Assembly (NCBI GenBank): GCA_018266735.1
Contig: JAFDZT010000002.1
Location: forward strand, 670,439 to 734,438
DNA from: Bacteroidota bacterium
GTDB lineage: Bacteria; Bacteroidota; Ignavibacteria; Kapaibacteriales; Kapaibacteriaceae
Length of the DNA: 64,000 nt
Reading direction: 5' to 3'
Both the position numbers and the translations under genes were made by a program. Below, piece after piece: positions 26,495 through 36,095 of the stretch. Within the stretch, counting starts at the first letter, position 1. Each line of letters starts with the position of its first letter. The notes below the pieces were generated by a model. The model did no database searches. It was not told the DNA's origin and saw only the letters and a list, made by a program, of their open reading frames with translations.

Positions 26495-27091
26495 ATGCAA
26501 TTCACAAGCGAATCCATCGAACACGTTGTTGAGCTCCTTTCCACCCTACCAACAATAGGGAAGAAAACGGCACGACGGTTGGCCTTCCATTTGTTACGAC
26601 AGCCCCAGGAGTTCGTCGACCAGTTCGCGTCGGCAATGGTGCAGATGCGAACGGGCGTGCGCGAGTGCAGCGTGTGCTGTACGTTCACGGACCGAGAGGT
26701 GTGCGCCATTTGCTCGCACGAGAAGCGCGATCGCAGTGTGATCTGTGTGGTCGAGCAACCAAGTGACGTGATGGCCATCGAGAAGACGAATGACTATCGC
26801 GGACTCTATCACGTCCTCCATGGCGCACTGAGTCCACTGGACGGCATCGGTCCGGACGACATTCGATTGCACGAACTTCTGTCGCGCCTGAACATGCAGG
26901 TGCACGAGCTCATCCTTGCCTTGAATCCGAACGTCGAAGGAGAAGTGACCACGCAGTACATCGCCAAAATGGTATCGCCCCTTGCCATTCCGGTCACCCG
27001 GATCGCACGCGGCGTTCCCATGGGAAGCGATCTCGAATTCGCAGACGACGCAACGCTTGCGCGTGCGCTCGAAGGAAGGACTCCCGTATGA
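26495..27091 (+). CDS. recR: Recombination mediator protein RecR
   Basis: At 198 residues the protein has the normal RecR length and order: the N-terminal helix-hairpin-helix ('[21 protein letters not shown]'), a C4 zinc finger ('[16 protein letters not shown]', residues 57-72), a Toprim domain from '[17 protein letters not shown]' to '[10 protein letters not shown]', and the Walker-B-like C-terminal '[16 protein letters not shown]'. RecR works with RecF/RecO to load RecA on gapped DNA. The stop overlaps the methyltransferase start by 4 bases. Confidence 0.97.
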   Translation: MQFTSESIEHVVELLSTLPTIGKKTARRLAFHLLRQPQEFVDQFASAMVQMRTGVRECSVCCTFTDREVCAICSHEKRDRSVICVVEQPSDVMAIEKTNDYRGLYHVLHGALSPLDGIGPDDIRLHELLSRLNMQVHELILALNPNVEGEVTTQYIAKMVSPLAIPVTRIARGVPMGSDLEFADDATLARALEGRTPV

Positions 27092-27816
27092 CGTGGTTCG
27101 AATCGTGGTTCGAGTCTCCATGGTATCCCAGACTGTATCATCACCGCACCGAAGAAGAGGCCGCCGAGGCGATCGAACTCGTGCATCACGTTGCCGACCT
27201 GCCGCGCGGCGCGCGCATCCTTGACCTGTGCTGCGGATATGGTCGACATGCATCGGCCCTTGCCGAGCATGGCTATGAGGTCACCGGACTGGATGCATCC
27301 ACGTTCCTGATCGAACGCGCAAAACATCTGTATTCGAACGATCATGCGACGTTCGTGGTGGGAGATATGCGCGGTCCGTATCCGCATGCCCCCTTCGATG
27401 CCATTGTGAACTTCTTCACGTCGTTCGGCTATTTCGACGTTCACGAAGAGAACGCCGGTGTGATCAAGACCATGCACGACAGTGTTCGGGAAGGCGGCAT
27501 GGTGGTGATGGACTTCTTCAACGCACGTCGCGTGCGGGAACATCTTGTCCCGGAGACCGTGTCGATGATCGGTGGCGTGACCATCATTCAGGAACGTCGC
27601 ATCGACGAACCGTTCGTGCGCAAGACCATCACGATCAACGAACCATGTCGCGGCGAATACTCCTTCGAAGAACGCGTGTGGTTGTATACCCACGACGAAC
27701 TCGTGACCATGATGACCGATGCCGGACTCACCATTCAGCGATCGTGCGGCTCCTATCATGGTGCCCCATTCGACGAGGCCACATCAGAACGATGCATCAT
27801 TATCGCCAAGCGCTGA
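27088..27816 (+). CDS. Class I SAM-dependent methyltransferase
   Basis: This 242-residue soluble methyltransferase has a well-preserved motif I, '[19 protein letters not shown]' (about residues 45-63), followed by the acidic '[11 protein letters not shown]', motif II/III '[19 protein letters not shown]' and a helix-strand '[13 protein letters not shown]'. The N-terminal '[19 protein letters not shown]' is typical of a conserved bacterial family that often sits near recR-like housekeeping genes. The substrate is unknown. It overlaps recR by 4 bases and the next lipoprotein gene by 25. Confidence 0.88.
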   Translation: MTWFESWFESPWYPRLYHHRTEEEAAEAIELVHHVADLPRGARILDLCCGYGRHASALAEHGYEVTGLDASTFLIERAKHLYSNDHATFVVGDMRGPYPHAPFDAIVNFFTSFGYFDVHEENAGVIKTMHDSVREGGMVVMDFFNARRVREHLVPETVSMIGGVTIIQERRIDEPFVRKTITINEPCRGEYSFEERVWLYTHDELVTMMTDAGLTIQRSCGSYHGAPFDEATSERCIIIAKR

Positions 27817-28388
27817 TCGGCTGTTGTCTGATCCTCCTCTGCACGGCATGCGCGACCCGCACGCCCGAGGAGCCCGACACAGGCCGTTCCTCCTTTCTCC
27901 CTCCCACGGCACCTTCCACCGTGCTTGCCAACATGCGCAATGCCGTGATCGAGAAGAACACGGAGAACTTCATGCTGTGCTTGGCCGATGCGACCACGCG
28001 GAGCAAGTATCCGTATGTGTTCGAACCGAGCGCCGAAGTGCGCGCACGGTATGCCTCGCTCTTCACGGGATGGGGTCTGTCCAGCGAACGCCAGGCATTT
28101 CTGTCGCTCATGTCGCGGTTACCGCAGGGCACGAATCCATCCTTGGAATATGTGAACACGAACACAGCCTTTTCGTCGCCCGACTCCACCGTCTACGTCA
28201 CCGACTACGTGCTCGTCGCGCAACACGGCATCGCGTCGATCCCGACCACGCTCACGGGCACGATGGTGCTCACGATCACACCGGAATCGTCGGGGCTGTG
28301 GAGCATTTCGTCGTGGAAGGATGCCAAGCGCACATCGGATACGGTCGAGGCCACATGGTCCTTGATCAAGGCGCAACTTTCCAACTAA
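27792..28388 (+). CDS. Lipoprotein, unknown function
   Basis: This 198-residue precursor has a lipoprotein signal ('[14 protein letters not shown]', lipid-modified Cys about residue 19). The body is of mixed strand and helix and resembles SnoaL/NTF2-like or DUF4878-type lipoproteins in general layout ('VLANMRNAVIEKNTENFMLCL', 'WSISSWKD'). No confident family can be given. The ATG at 27792 lies inside the end of the methyltransferase gene and leads straight into the signal peptide. Confidence 0.75.
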   Translation: MHHYRQALIGCCLILLCTACATRTPEEPDTGRSSFLPPTAPSTVLANMRNAVIEKNTENFMLCLADATTRSKYPYVFEPSAEVRARYASLFTGWGLSSERQAFLSLMSRLPQGTNPSLEYVNTNTAFSSPDSTVYVTDYVLVAQHGIASIPTTLTGTMVLTITPESSGLWSISSWKDAKRTSDTVEATWSLIKAQLSN

Positions 28389-28397
28389 GGAACCATC

Positions 28398-28805
28398 ATG
28401 GAAGCAGCGGATATCTTGCGGGCGGCGCGAACCATTGCCGTCTATGGCCTTTCGAACACGCCGGGCAAGTCGGCCCACGACATTCCGTTGTTGATGCGCG
28501 AGAGCGGATACGACATCGTGGGTATCAACCCGAGTGTGACCTCGGTGGCCGGCATTCCATGCGTACCGCGGCTAGCGGACGTGGAGATGGACATCGACAT
28601 CCTCGATGTCTTCCGTCCGTCCGATCAATGCGACGCCATTGTGGACGAGGCCATCGAGCATTTCCGCGTGCACGGATCGCCGCGATGCGTGTGGCTGCAG
28701 GCCGGCATCACCACGGCCCACGGGGCAGAGCGGTGCAAGGCGGCAGGGATCCACTACGTGGAAGACTCCTGCATCTACGTGGTGCATCAAGTATATCTGC
28801 GCTGA
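28398..28805 (+). CDS. CoA-binding domain protein (YccU-like)
   Basis: This 135-residue single Rossmann domain of the CoA_binding_2 type has 'TIAVYGLSNTPGKSAHDIPLLM' (nucleotide-binding loop), 'GYDIVGINPSV', 'IDILDVFRPSDQC' and 'RCVWLQAGIT', ending with 'AGIHYVEDSCIYVVHQ'. These stand-alone domains are related to the CoA-binding part of succinyl-CoA synthetase. Their cellular role is not well defined. It follows the lipoprotein gene by 9 bases. Confidence 0.9.
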   Translation: MEAADILRAARTIAVYGLSNTPGKSAHDIPLLMRESGYDIVGINPSVTSVAGIPCVPRLADVEMDIDILDVFRPSDQCDAIVDEAIEHFRVHGSPRCVWLQAGITTAHGAERCKAAGIHYVEDSCIYVVHQVYLR

Positions 28806-28824
28806 TGGATCGGCTCCTCCTTGC

Positions 28825-28832
28825 TATATTTC
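28825..28832 (+). promoter_or_regulatory. Possible -7 element, TATATTTC
   Basis: One mismatch from TAnnTTTG, 25 bases before the ATG at 28858. A short leader with 'AGGATC' precedes the start codon, so this promoter would give a leadered mRNA. Confidence 0.35.
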
Positions 28833-28857
28833 CGGATCTTCATGAATAGGATCAACC

Positions 28858-29142
28858 ATGTCTGAACACGCACACGGCGGAGATTCCGCAGCAACACGAT
28901 TCTTGGGCCTTGTTCTGGGTCTCGTGATCATCGCCATCGGTATCAGCGTACACTTCTCGTGGCATTGGTCGTGGCATGCCGTTGGCATTGGCTATGGCAT
29001 CATGGCCGTCGTCCTTGGTGCCGGCGGAACATCCGTCCACAGCGAATCACAAGGCTCCATCATGGGCATTGCCGGCTTCACGTTGTTCATTGCCGGACTC
29101 TCATGGTTCTTCGGTCTTGGAAAGATGCTGTTCGGAGCGTGA
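28858..29142 (+). CDS. Small three-helix membrane protein, unknown
   Basis: This 94-residue protein has three hydrophobic helices (about residues 15-32, 40-57 and 68-90) and a His-rich start ('MSEHAHGG') and loop ('VHFSWHWSWHAVG'). The regularly spaced His/Trp could bind a metal or haem, but no family is recognised. Its TGA overlaps the start of the next lipoprotein gene (TGATG). Confidence 0.7.
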   Translation: MSEHAHGGDSAATRFLGLVLGLVIIAIGISVHFSWHWSWHAVGIGYGIMAVVLGAGGTSVHSESQGSIMGIAGFTLFIAGLSWFFGLGKMLFGA

Positions 29143-29663
29143 TGCGTTCCGCATCCCTCCGCATTGCCGTCGCCGTGGCACTCAGTTGCTGCGCCTTCAC
29201 GGCTTGCACGAATCCGTTCGCCCCTGCTCTCTCCACAGAGCAGGGAACGGCGCCCATCTTGGGCGATCAGCGAACGGTGGAAGGGGTGTTCCAGAATTTC
29301 CGATTCGCCTACGTGTTCAAGGACACGGTCACCTACGGTCGCCTTCTCGACCGCAGCTTCTCCTTCGTCTATCGGAATTACGACAAAGCGATCGACGTCA
29401 CCTGGGGTCGTGACGAAGACATGCTTGCCACGCAAGGACTGTTCAATGCCTCGCAGCAACTCGATCTCGTATGGAATGAGATCGTGGTCGCCGATGGTGA
29501 TTCTCTCGGCCAGAACATCTCTCGCGGATTCAATCTCTCGATCACGTTCTCACCAACCGACGTGATCCGTGCGCAAGGTCGAGTGAATCTGCGCATCGAA
29601 CGTCCGAGCGCCGACGTGCCCTGGAAGATCGTTCGCTGGCGAGACGAATCGAACTACTTCTAA
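29142..29663 (+). CDS. Lipoprotein, unknown function
   Basis: This 173-residue precursor has a lipobox 'CCAFTAC' (Cys about residue 22). The mature part starts 'TNPFAPALS', then has helical 'TVEGVFQNFRFAYVFKDTVTYGRLLD' and a beta-rich C-terminal half ('FSFVYRN', 'VNLRIERPSADVPWKIVRWRD'). The shape resembles NTF2-like periplasmic lipoproteins common in Bacteroidota, but no named family is certain. It is translationally coupled to the small membrane protein upstream, so the two may work together. Confidence 0.72.
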   Translation: MRSASLRIAVAVALSCCAFTACTNPFAPALSTEQGTAPILGDQRTVEGVFQNFRFAYVFKDTVTYGRLLDRSFSFVYRNYDKAIDVTWGRDEDMLATQGLFNASQQLDLVWNEIVVADGDSLGQNISRGFNLSITFSPTDVIRAQGRVNLRIERPSADVPWKIVRWRDESNYF

Positions 29664-29681
29664 CGCAGAACGGGGCTCTCC

Positions 29682-31019
29682 ATGCAGTTCGTCCAATTTG
29701 GGCTTGCCCTTCTCAACGGCGCCTTGTTCTATGCGAATGAAGTGCACTGGCTGGGCATCCCGAATGAAGTGTTCGGCGGCATCCGCCTTGCCATCCTTGC
29801 CGTCCTGATCTTCCTTGCCTTCCGAGCCCGGTCGCTCACGAACTGGATCTTGCTGAGCATGCTGCTCGGCATCGAACTCGGCTACGACTTCCCGGCCATT
29901 GCCGCCAACATGAACGTGATGAGCAAGATCTTCTTGAAGCTCATCAAGACCATCGTCGGTCCTCTACTCTTCGCCACGCTGGTCGTGGGCATTGCCGGAC
30001 ATAGCGATCTCCGTCAGGTGGGACGCCTCGGATGGAAGTCGCTCCTCTACTTCGAAGTGGTGACCACCATTGCCCTCTTCATCGGCCTTGCCGCCATTAA
30101 CCTTACCCAGGCAGGAGTGGGCGTGGACATGGCGCTCATGCCTGCTGTCGAAGTGCCGAAGGTGGCCGCGCAGACGTGGCAGGACGTGGTCTTGCACATC
30201 TTCCCGGACAACATTGCAAAGTCGGTGGCCGAAGGACAGGTCCTCCAGATCGTCATCTTCTCCGTGCTCTTCGCCATCGGTCTGGCCATGGTGCCCGAGC
30301 CGAAACGTGCCCCCATGCTGGCTTTCACAGAATCGCTGGCCGAGGTGATGTTCAAGTTCACGAAGGTGGTGATGTATATCGCACCGTTCGGCGTTGGGGC
30401 TGCGATCGCCTACACGGTGAGTCACATGGGCATTGGCGTGCTCGTCCACCTCTTCGCATTGTTGGGCACGCTCTACCTGGCCCTTGTGGTCTTCGTGATA
30501 GGTGTGCTCGGACCGATCGCCGTGTTATCACGCGTGCCCCTTCGAAAATTCCTTCGTGCCGTTGCAGAGCCTGTCTCACTTGCCTTTGCGACCACAAGCT
30601 CCGAGGCCGCCCTCCCGAAGGCCATGGAGAACATGGAAAAGTTGGGTGTGCCGCGAAAGATCGTGGCCTTCGTGCTACCCACAGGGTACTCGTTCAATCT
30701 CGACGGGACCACGCTCTATCTATCACTTGCCACGGTCTTCGTGGCCCAGGCCGCCGGCATCCATCTCCCGATCTCGCAACAGATCGTGATCGCCCTGACG
30801 CTCATGCTCACGAGCAAAGGTGTTGCGGGCATCCCGCGGGCATCGCTGGTGATCCTCATGGGCACGGCCGCATCGTTCGGACTGCCGATCGAACCCATCT
30901 ATCTGATCATCGGCATCGACGAGCTCATGGACATGGCTCGCACCAGCGTGAACGTGCTTGGCAATTGTTTGGCAAGTGTCGTGATGGCCCGTTGGGAGGG
31001 TGAGTTCTCGGAGAGCTGA
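29682..31019 (+). CDS. Dicarboxylate/amino acid:cation symporter (GltP/DctA family)
   Basis: This 445-residue inner-membrane transporter of the DAACS family takes up glutamate, aspartate or C4-dicarboxylates with Na+ or H+. Diagnostic elements are the serine-rich hairpin 'ATTSSEAALP' (HP1), the TM7 motif 'NLDGTTLY' (the counterpart of NMDGT), HP2 'LTSKGVAGIPRAS', and the C-terminal 'DELMDMARTSVNVLGN' with the substrate-coordinating Asp, Arg and Asn. Substrate specificity (acidic amino acid versus succinate) cannot be decided from this. It starts 18 bases after the lipoprotein. Confidence 0.93.
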   Translation: MQFVQFGLALLNGALFYANEVHWLGIPNEVFGGIRLAILAVLIFLAFRARSLTNWILLSMLLGIELGYDFPAIAANMNVMSKIFLKLIKTIVGPLLFATLVVGIAGHSDLRQVGRLGWKSLLYFEVVTTIALFIGLAAINLTQAGVGVDMALMPAVEVPKVAAQTWQDVVLHIFPDNIAKSVAEGQVLQIVIFSVLFAIGLAMVPEPKRAPMLAFTESLAEVMFKFTKVVMYIAPFGVGAAIAYTVSHMGIGVLVHLFALLGTLYLALVVFVIGVLGPIAVLSRVPLRKFLRAVAEPVSLAFATTSSEAALPKAMENMEKLGVPRKIVAFVLPTGYSFNLDGTTLYLSLATVFVAQAAGIHLPISQQIVIALTLMLTSKGVAGIPRASLVILMGTAASFGLPIEPIYLIIGIDELMDMARTSVNVLGNCLASVVMARWEGEFSES

Positions 31020-31049
31020 CCGGATTGGGGTCACGTTGGGCTAATTCCT

Positions 31050-31057
31050 TATATTTG
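31050..31057 (+). promoter_or_regulatory. typA promoter, -7 element TATATTTG
   Basis: The sequence matches TAnnTTTG exactly. TTGG at 31025-31028 lies 21 bases upstream as a -33 candidate. About 31 bases separate the element from the typA ATG. Confidence 0.55.
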
Positions 31058-31088
31058 TTGGCTTTACTTCAACAGATACCACCCCAAC

Positions 31089-32924
31089 ATGGCATTTCAC
31101 ACGAGAACCGACATCCGAAACATCGCAATCATTGCTCACGTTGACCATGGCAAGACCACGCTCGTGGATACCATGCTCCGTCAGAGCGGTACCTTCCGCG
31201 ACAACCAAGTAGTGGTTGAACGCGTGATGGACTCGAACGACCTTGAGCGCGAGAAGGGCATTACCATCCTTGCCAAGAATGCCTCTGTGCATTGGAAGGG
31301 TGTGAAGATCAACATCGTCGACACACCGGGTCACTCCGACTTTGGTGGCGAAGTGGAACGTATTCTGTCGCTCGTGGACGGAGTGCTGCTCCTCGTCGAC
31401 GCCGCCGAAGGACCGCTGCCACAAACACGTTTCGTGCTGCGCAAGGCGCTCGACATGGGTCTGCAGCCGATCGTTGTGGTGAACAAGATCGATCGCGGCG
31501 ATGCACGTCCGATGGAAGTGCTCGACGAAGTCATGGAGCTCTTCATCAACCTTGGCGCATCGTACGAGCAGCTTGACTTCCCTGTGATCTATGCCATTGG
31601 GAAGCAGGGCATTTCGAAGACGTCGCTCGACGATCCGAACGAAACACTCGATCCGCTGTTCAATGCCATCCTCGAACACATCCCACCACCCGAAGTAGAT
31701 CGCGAAGCACCATTCGCCATGATCATTTCTGCGCTCGACTGGAGCGACTATGTTGGTCGTATCGCTGTTGGTCGAATTGCCGACGGACGTGCCAAGATCG
31801 GCGACAACGTTGCCTTGATCAAGCCGGACGGAACGCGCGAGACCGCTCGTATCACGAAGATGTACACGTTCGAAGGAACGGGTCGTGCAGAAGTGAACGA
31901 AGCAGAGGCGGGCGAGATCATCGCCCTTTCCGGGTTCGAGAACGTCTTCATCGGCGAGACCATTGCCGATGTCACGCGCACGGAACCACTCTCCTATGTG
32001 AACATCGAAGAGCCAACGATCGCCATGTACTTCATGGTGAACACGTCGCCGCTTGCCGGCCGCGAAGGCAAGTTCGTGACCACACCGAAGCTGCGCGAAC
32101 GCCTCTATCGTGAATTGCGACTCAACGTTTCGCTGCGCGTGACCGACACGGACTCGCCCGATACGTTCAAGGTATCGGCACGTGGCGAATTGCAATTGGC
32201 CATTCTGATCGAGACCATGCGTCGCGAAGGATTTGAATTCGCAGTCTCACGTCCGGAAGTGCTCTTCCGTCGCGACGAGAACGACAAGCTCATCGAACCG
32301 ATCGAGCATGTGACCGTTGACGTATCCGAAGCACACGTGGGCACGGTGATCGAGATCTTGGGAAGGCGGCGAGGCGAGATGACGGCCATGAACCCCGGCA
32401 TCGGTCAGGTCCGCACCGAGTTCCTCGTTCCCGCACGCGGTCTGATCGGATTCCGCACGGAGTTCTTGACGGCAACACGCGGAGAAGGTGTGCTCAATCA
32501 CACGTTCGACTCCTTCATGCCATACAAGGGCGCCATTCCCGGTCGTGCACGCGGTGCACTGGTCTCCATGGAAACAGGTCTGGCCACGGGCTATGCACTC
32601 GAAATGGTGCAGGAGCGCGGCGTGCTCTTCGTTGCACCGGGCACTCCGATCTACGAAGGCATGATCGTTGGCGAGAACGCTCGTGAAGACGATCTGAGCG
32701 TGAACGCCTGCCGCAGCAAGCACCTGACGAACATGCGTGCAAGCGGTTCGGATGGTATCATTCGCCTGGAAACGCCACGCAATCTTTCGCTTGAACAATG
32801 CATCGAATTCCTGGAAGAAGATGAGCTCTTGGAAGTGACGCCGGTGTCGATCCGTCTTCGCAAGAAGATCCTCGACAGCACCCAGCGTGCTCGTGCGAAG
32901 AAGCGCGCCGAATCCATTGGCTGA
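31089..32924 (+). CDS. typA: Ribosome-associated translational GTPase TypA/BipA
   Basis: This 611-residue TypA/BipA protein has the usual length and order of the family. GTPase motifs are G1 'AHVDHGKTT' (residues 16-24), G2 'EREKGITI', G3 '[12 protein letters not shown]' and G4 'NKIDR'. They are followed by EF-G-like beta-barrel and alpha/beta domains. The TypA-specific C-terminal domain includes '[20 protein letters not shown]' and '[16 protein letters not shown]'. BipA assists 50S ribosome assembly and translation under stress such as cold. The gene stands alone behind its own promoter. Confidence 0.97.
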   Translation: MAFHTRTDIRNIAIIAHVDHGKTTLVDTMLRQSGTFRDNQVVVERVMDSNDLEREKGITILAKNASVHWKGVKINIVDTPGHSDFGGEVERILSLVDGVLLLVDAAEGPLPQTRFVLRKALDMGLQPIVVVNKIDRGDARPMEVLDEVMELFINLGASYEQLDFPVIYAIGKQGISKTSLDDPNETLDPLFNAILEHIPPPEVDREAPFAMIISALDWSDYVGRIAVGRIADGRAKIGDNVALIKPDGTRETARITKMYTFEGTGRAEVNEAEAGEIIALSGFENVFIGETIADVTRTEPLSYVNIEEPTIAMYFMVNTSPLAGREGKFVTTPKLRERLYRELRLNVSLRVTDTDSPDTFKVSARGELQLAILIETMRREGFEFAVSRPEVLFRRDENDKLIEPIEHVTVDVSEAHVGTVIEILGRRRGEMTAMNPGIGQVRTEFLVPARGLIGFRTEFLTATRGEGVLNHTFDSFMPYKGAIPGRARGALVSMETGLATGYALEMVQERGVLFVAPGTPIYEGMIVGENAREDDLSVNACRSKHLTNMRASGSDGIIRLETPRNLSLEQCIEFLEEDELLEVTPVSIRLRKKILDSTQRARAKKRAESIG

Positions 32925-32981
32925 TCTGCCGACCCGATGACCATGAAACAAGGGTACGAGTTGAACGTCTAGGCCGCCCTT

Positions 32982-33851
32982 ATGCATCGTACGATCCTTC
33001 TTCTCTGTGTAGGTGTTCTGTGTCCGCTCGCCGCAGCGGCACAGATCTATCTGCAGTATCAGCTCGCCCCGCGCTCATCGTATGCGTACGTGAACACGTC
33101 GAAGGTCACGCAAGAGATGACCGTGATGGATCAGGACCTTACCACACAGATCAGTGTGGACACGAAGTACCGCATCAACATCACCGATGCCATCATGAAG
33201 CAGTACACGCTTTCGTGCGTGTACGATACCGTACGCATTCGCTCTTCGGTGGCGGGGCTGGAGAGCATCAGTCCGCGAAAGGACAGTACGCTTGTGTTCA
33301 GTGCCCTAGCAGGTGCGGTCGAGAACGTGACAATCACCCCGAACGGAACCGTGCTCTCCACATCCATGTCGATGAGCAAGGAAGCGTCGGCAGTGATGGC
33401 CTCCATCTCCAACAATGCCTTCAGCGGGATGCGACGGTTCCTGCTCGTGTATCCCTCGAAGGAGATCTCGCCGGGAGAGACCTGGACCACGTCCACCACC
33501 GACACGATGAGTGGCCGCTCCATGAGCGGCAACGTGATCACAGCTACCGACCTCACGTTGCGCTTCGAGCGATTGGTCGACACCCTCGGCTATCACTGCG
33601 CCGTGATCTCGAGCACATCCACGAAGATGTCGGTGCTCGGCACCGTGCAACAATCAGGCGTCGACATGACCATCGACGGGAGCGGATCGATCAACGGCGT
33701 GGCCTACATGGATGTAACAGATGGAATGCCCGTGTTGTCTTCTGCCACCGTCGACATGGACACACGACTTGCAATGGTAGGCCAAGCATCAATGATCATC
33801 CCTCTTCAAATGCAAACGGTGGCATCGGTACAGCGCGTGGGGTCGAAGTGA
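32982..33851 (+). CDS. Secreted DUF6263-like beta protein
   Basis: This 289-residue precursor has a clear signal peptide ('LLLCVGVLCPLAAAAQ') and then an all-beta body of about 265 residues. The pattern resembles DUF6263: an early hydrophobic strand 'LAPRSSYAYVNTS', a central 'LLVYPSKEISPGETWTTSTT', and a closing 'DGMPVLSSATVDMDTRLAM'. The role is unknown; periplasmic or outer-membrane-associated location is likely. It is the first gene of a seven-gene operon; its stop overlaps the next gene's GTG by 4 bases. I infer a link to the downstream exporter from that coupling alone. Confidence 0.75.
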   Translation: MHRTILLLCVGVLCPLAAAAQIYLQYQLAPRSSYAYVNTSKVTQEMTVMDQDLTTQISVDTKYRINITDAIMKQYTLSCVYDTVRIRSSVAGLESISPRKDSTLVFSALAGAVENVTITPNGTVLSTSMSMSKEASAVMASISNNAFSGMRRFLLVYPSKEISPGETWTTSTTDTMSGRSMSGNVITATDLTLRFERLVDTLGYHCAVISSTSTKMSVLGTVQQSGVDMTIDGSGSINGVAYMDVTDGMPVLSSATVDMDTRLAMVGQASMIIPLQMQTVASVQRVGSK

Positions 33852-34747
33852 GGTTGTTGCTCCGTACACTCCTTCTTCTCCTTGCCGCCCTCCCCCTCTC
33901 GGCACAGATCTATCCTCAGTCCGGATATCAACCGGCACCCATTGGTAAAGACACCTTGTGTTTTCGCTATCACTTCAAGGTTGGCGACACGCTGTTCTAT
34001 ACCGTGCATGCACTCGACAGTGTGAAAGGCGCATCGAAGCCGGTGTTGCAGAAGGACCGCACGGAACGCGTGATGTTGTTCTGCGATTCCGTGGATGCAC
34101 GACGCGGCATCTATCGCCTTCGTCAACGATTGCTCTCCGCGAAGAGCACGGAGACATCGGACACAACGAAGACCACACGCACCACATCGCCATGGGTGGG
34201 ACGCACGGCCACGTTGTTCATCGACACGCTTGGACGCAGACTTCATGCGACGGTGGACGACACGTCGCGCATTGCCTTGAACACCGGCGGTCCGTTGCAA
34301 CCGTGGCTTGTTGTCGATCTTGGACAGTCGTGCGGACGTCAGAATGAATCCTGGCTTCGCGAAGACTCCACGCTCATTCCCGAGAACGGCGCACCCGAAC
34401 CGGCCTATCGCTATCAATCGTTGTTCCGCGTGCTCGACAAGACCGACACGCTCGGTCGCTCGTTCGATCAGGTCCAGTACGCCCAGTCGGGCGTCGGTGC
34501 GTTCGATGTTGATGTGAATGGCATGTCCATGCACTACATGGGCACCGTGAACAGTTATGGCAAACTCACCATGGACCGTGCATTTCGCGTCCCCTATCAC
34601 TTGTTCGCTACGGCAGAGATCGTCTATACCATCACGGTTGGCAACGGCGGCAAGGAGGAAGGGAAACACTTGATCCTGATGCACTATTCACTCGATGAGC
34701 TTCGGTCGAAAGACCCTCGACGTCGGATCCACCTACGTAAGTCATGA
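33848..34747 (+). CDS. Secreted beta protein, partner of the exporter operon
   Basis: This 299-residue protein begins at GTG 33848, overlapping the previous stop (GTGA), and goes straight into a signal peptide ('LLLRTLLLLLAALPLSAQ'). The mature chain has the same overall layout as its upstream neighbour: 'FRYHFKVGDTLFYTVHALDS' near the start, an Arg/Thr-rich middle, and late strands 'GTVNSYGKLTMDRAFRVPYH'. It may belong to the same DUF6263/DUF3108-like group. Its stop overlaps the tolC-like start (ATGA). An in-frame extension further upstream is antisense noise. Confidence 0.72.
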   Translation: MRLLLRTLLLLLAALPLSAQIYPQSGYQPAPIGKDTLCFRYHFKVGDTLFYTVHALDSVKGASKPVLQKDRTERVMLFCDSVDARRGIYRLRQRLLSAKSTETSDTTKTTRTTSPWVGRTATLFIDTLGRRLHATVDDTSRIALNTGGPLQPWLVVDLGQSCGRQNESWLREDSTLIPENGAPEPAYRYQSLFRVLDKTDTLGRSFDQVQYAQSGVGAFDVDVNGMSMHYMGTVNSYGKLTMDRAFRVPYHLFATAEIVYTITVGNGGKEEGKHLILMHYSLDELRSKDPRRRIHLRKS

Positions 34748-36093
34748 AGATGCGGCTCCTTCTCACTCTTTGCATCATTACGATCGGCACATCGGCAATG
34801 GCCCAAGTACGCGGCGACGTGCCGGTGTATTCGTTGGACGATTGTTTGCGGCTGACGATCGAGAACAACTACGACATCAAGGTGGCAAGTGCGGCCACAG
34901 TGGCAGCATCGGCTTCGCTCACGCAGGCCTTCGGGAACTACCTCCCGTCGGCCGATATCAATGCTTCGTATTCCCGTCAGCTCACCAATCTCCGTCCGCA
35001 GATCTCCTTCATCAACGGTATTCCCGTAGCCGGGAATCCGTTGCCGAACTCATACAGTATGAGTGCCGGTATGAACTGGGTGATCTTTGACGGACTTCGC
35101 AGAGAAGCGCAGTATGATGCAGCACGCAACAATCTGAACGCCGCCGACAACGATCTCCGCTACACGCGTTTGGAAGCACAGTACAAGGTCACGCGACAAT
35201 ACCTCACCGTTCTGCAGAACATGCAACTGCTGAAGGCACGTCGTGATCAATTGGACCTCAGCAGGTCGACGCTTGAGCGCGTCAAGGCCATGTACGATGC
35301 CGGGAAGTCCCCCATCACACAACTGTATTCGCAAGAGACGGAAGTGGCGAACCAGGAGTCGGCACTCATCAAGGCAGAGAACGACGTGGACAATGCCAAG
35401 GCCACGCTCTTGCAGCTGATGTGCTTGAATCCGACCATGCCGGCAGAGTTCGCCGAAGCGTCCATCCCAAGTGAGGCAGCCGCGGTGGATGTTGAAGGCT
35501 ACCGTCGATTCATCGGAACGGAAGAAGCGTCCGTGATGCGTGCACTTGCATCACGTCCGGACATTGCCGCGGCCGATCAGCGCGTGAACTCCGCTGCCGC
35601 CGGTATCACGAATGCACGCTCTACCTACATGCCATCCGTGAATGCGAATGGTGGTTATTCATGGCGCAATTCCGAGATCTCCGATTTCGACCGTCAAGGT
35701 CAGATGTTCGTGGGACTCACACTGCGTGTTCCACTGTTCGATAAGTTCCAGACGAATGCCAACATCGAGTCGGCTACGCTCACACTCACAAGAAATCAGA
35801 TCGACCGGCAGAAGCTTGAACTGCAGATCCGCACCACGGTGAAGAGCAGCTATCTCAATCTTGCCGCATCGGAGAAGGGACTTGGGGTGACCGAGCGTGC
35901 GCTCAAGGCTGCGGAATTGAACTACGAAGCGGCTCGTGAGCGTTTCAACGTTGGAAGCGCAACACTGCTCGACGTACAGACAGCGAACAACCAACTCATC
36001 ACGGCGCGCATCAATCGCATTGGTGCCGTCTACACGTATTACGATGCACGAACCTTGGTGGAATTTGCCACCGGACTTTTTAGAGAGCGTTGA
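34744..36093 (+). CDS. TolC-family outer-membrane efflux channel
   Basis: The 449-residue precursor has a signal peptide ending 'AMAQ' and two OEP repeats. Each has the typical 'LDDCLRLTIENNYDIKVA' / 'ASRPDIAAADQRVNSAAAGI' helices and 'PSADINASYSRQ' / 'PSVNANGGYSWRN' beta strands. It forms the trimeric outer-membrane exit duct of the ABC exporter encoded downstream. It starts inside the end of the secreted-protein gene and is followed after 2 bases by the adaptor. Confidence 0.93.
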   Translation: MKMRLLLTLCIITIGTSAMAQVRGDVPVYSLDDCLRLTIENNYDIKVASAATVAASASLTQAFGNYLPSADINASYSRQLTNLRPQISFINGIPVAGNPLPNSYSMSAGMNWVIFDGLRREAQYDAARNNLNAADNDLRYTRLEAQYKVTRQYLTVLQNMQLLKARRDQLDLSRSTLERVKAMYDAGKSPITQLYSQETEVANQESALIKAENDVDNAKATLLQLMCLNPTMPAEFAEASIPSEAAAVDVEGYRRFIGTEEASVMRALASRPDIAAADQRVNSAAAGITNARSTYMPSVNANGGYSWRNSEISDFDRQGQMFVGLTLRVPLFDKFQTNANIESATLTLTRNQIDRQKLELQIRTTVKSSYLNLAASEKGLGVTERALKAAELNYEAARERFNVGSATLLDVQTANNQLITARINRIGAVYTYYDARTLVEFATGLFRER

Positions 36094-36095
36094 TC

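Noticed and set aside
31041-32195. A 384-residue open frame antisense to typA
   Set aside because: No recognisable motif, no start signal, and full overlap with an unquestionable gene.
34744-36093. Assigning this TolC to the RND system at 1.9-7.4 kb
   Set aside because: The RND system carries its own fused channel, and this TolC is embedded in the MacAB-like operon.
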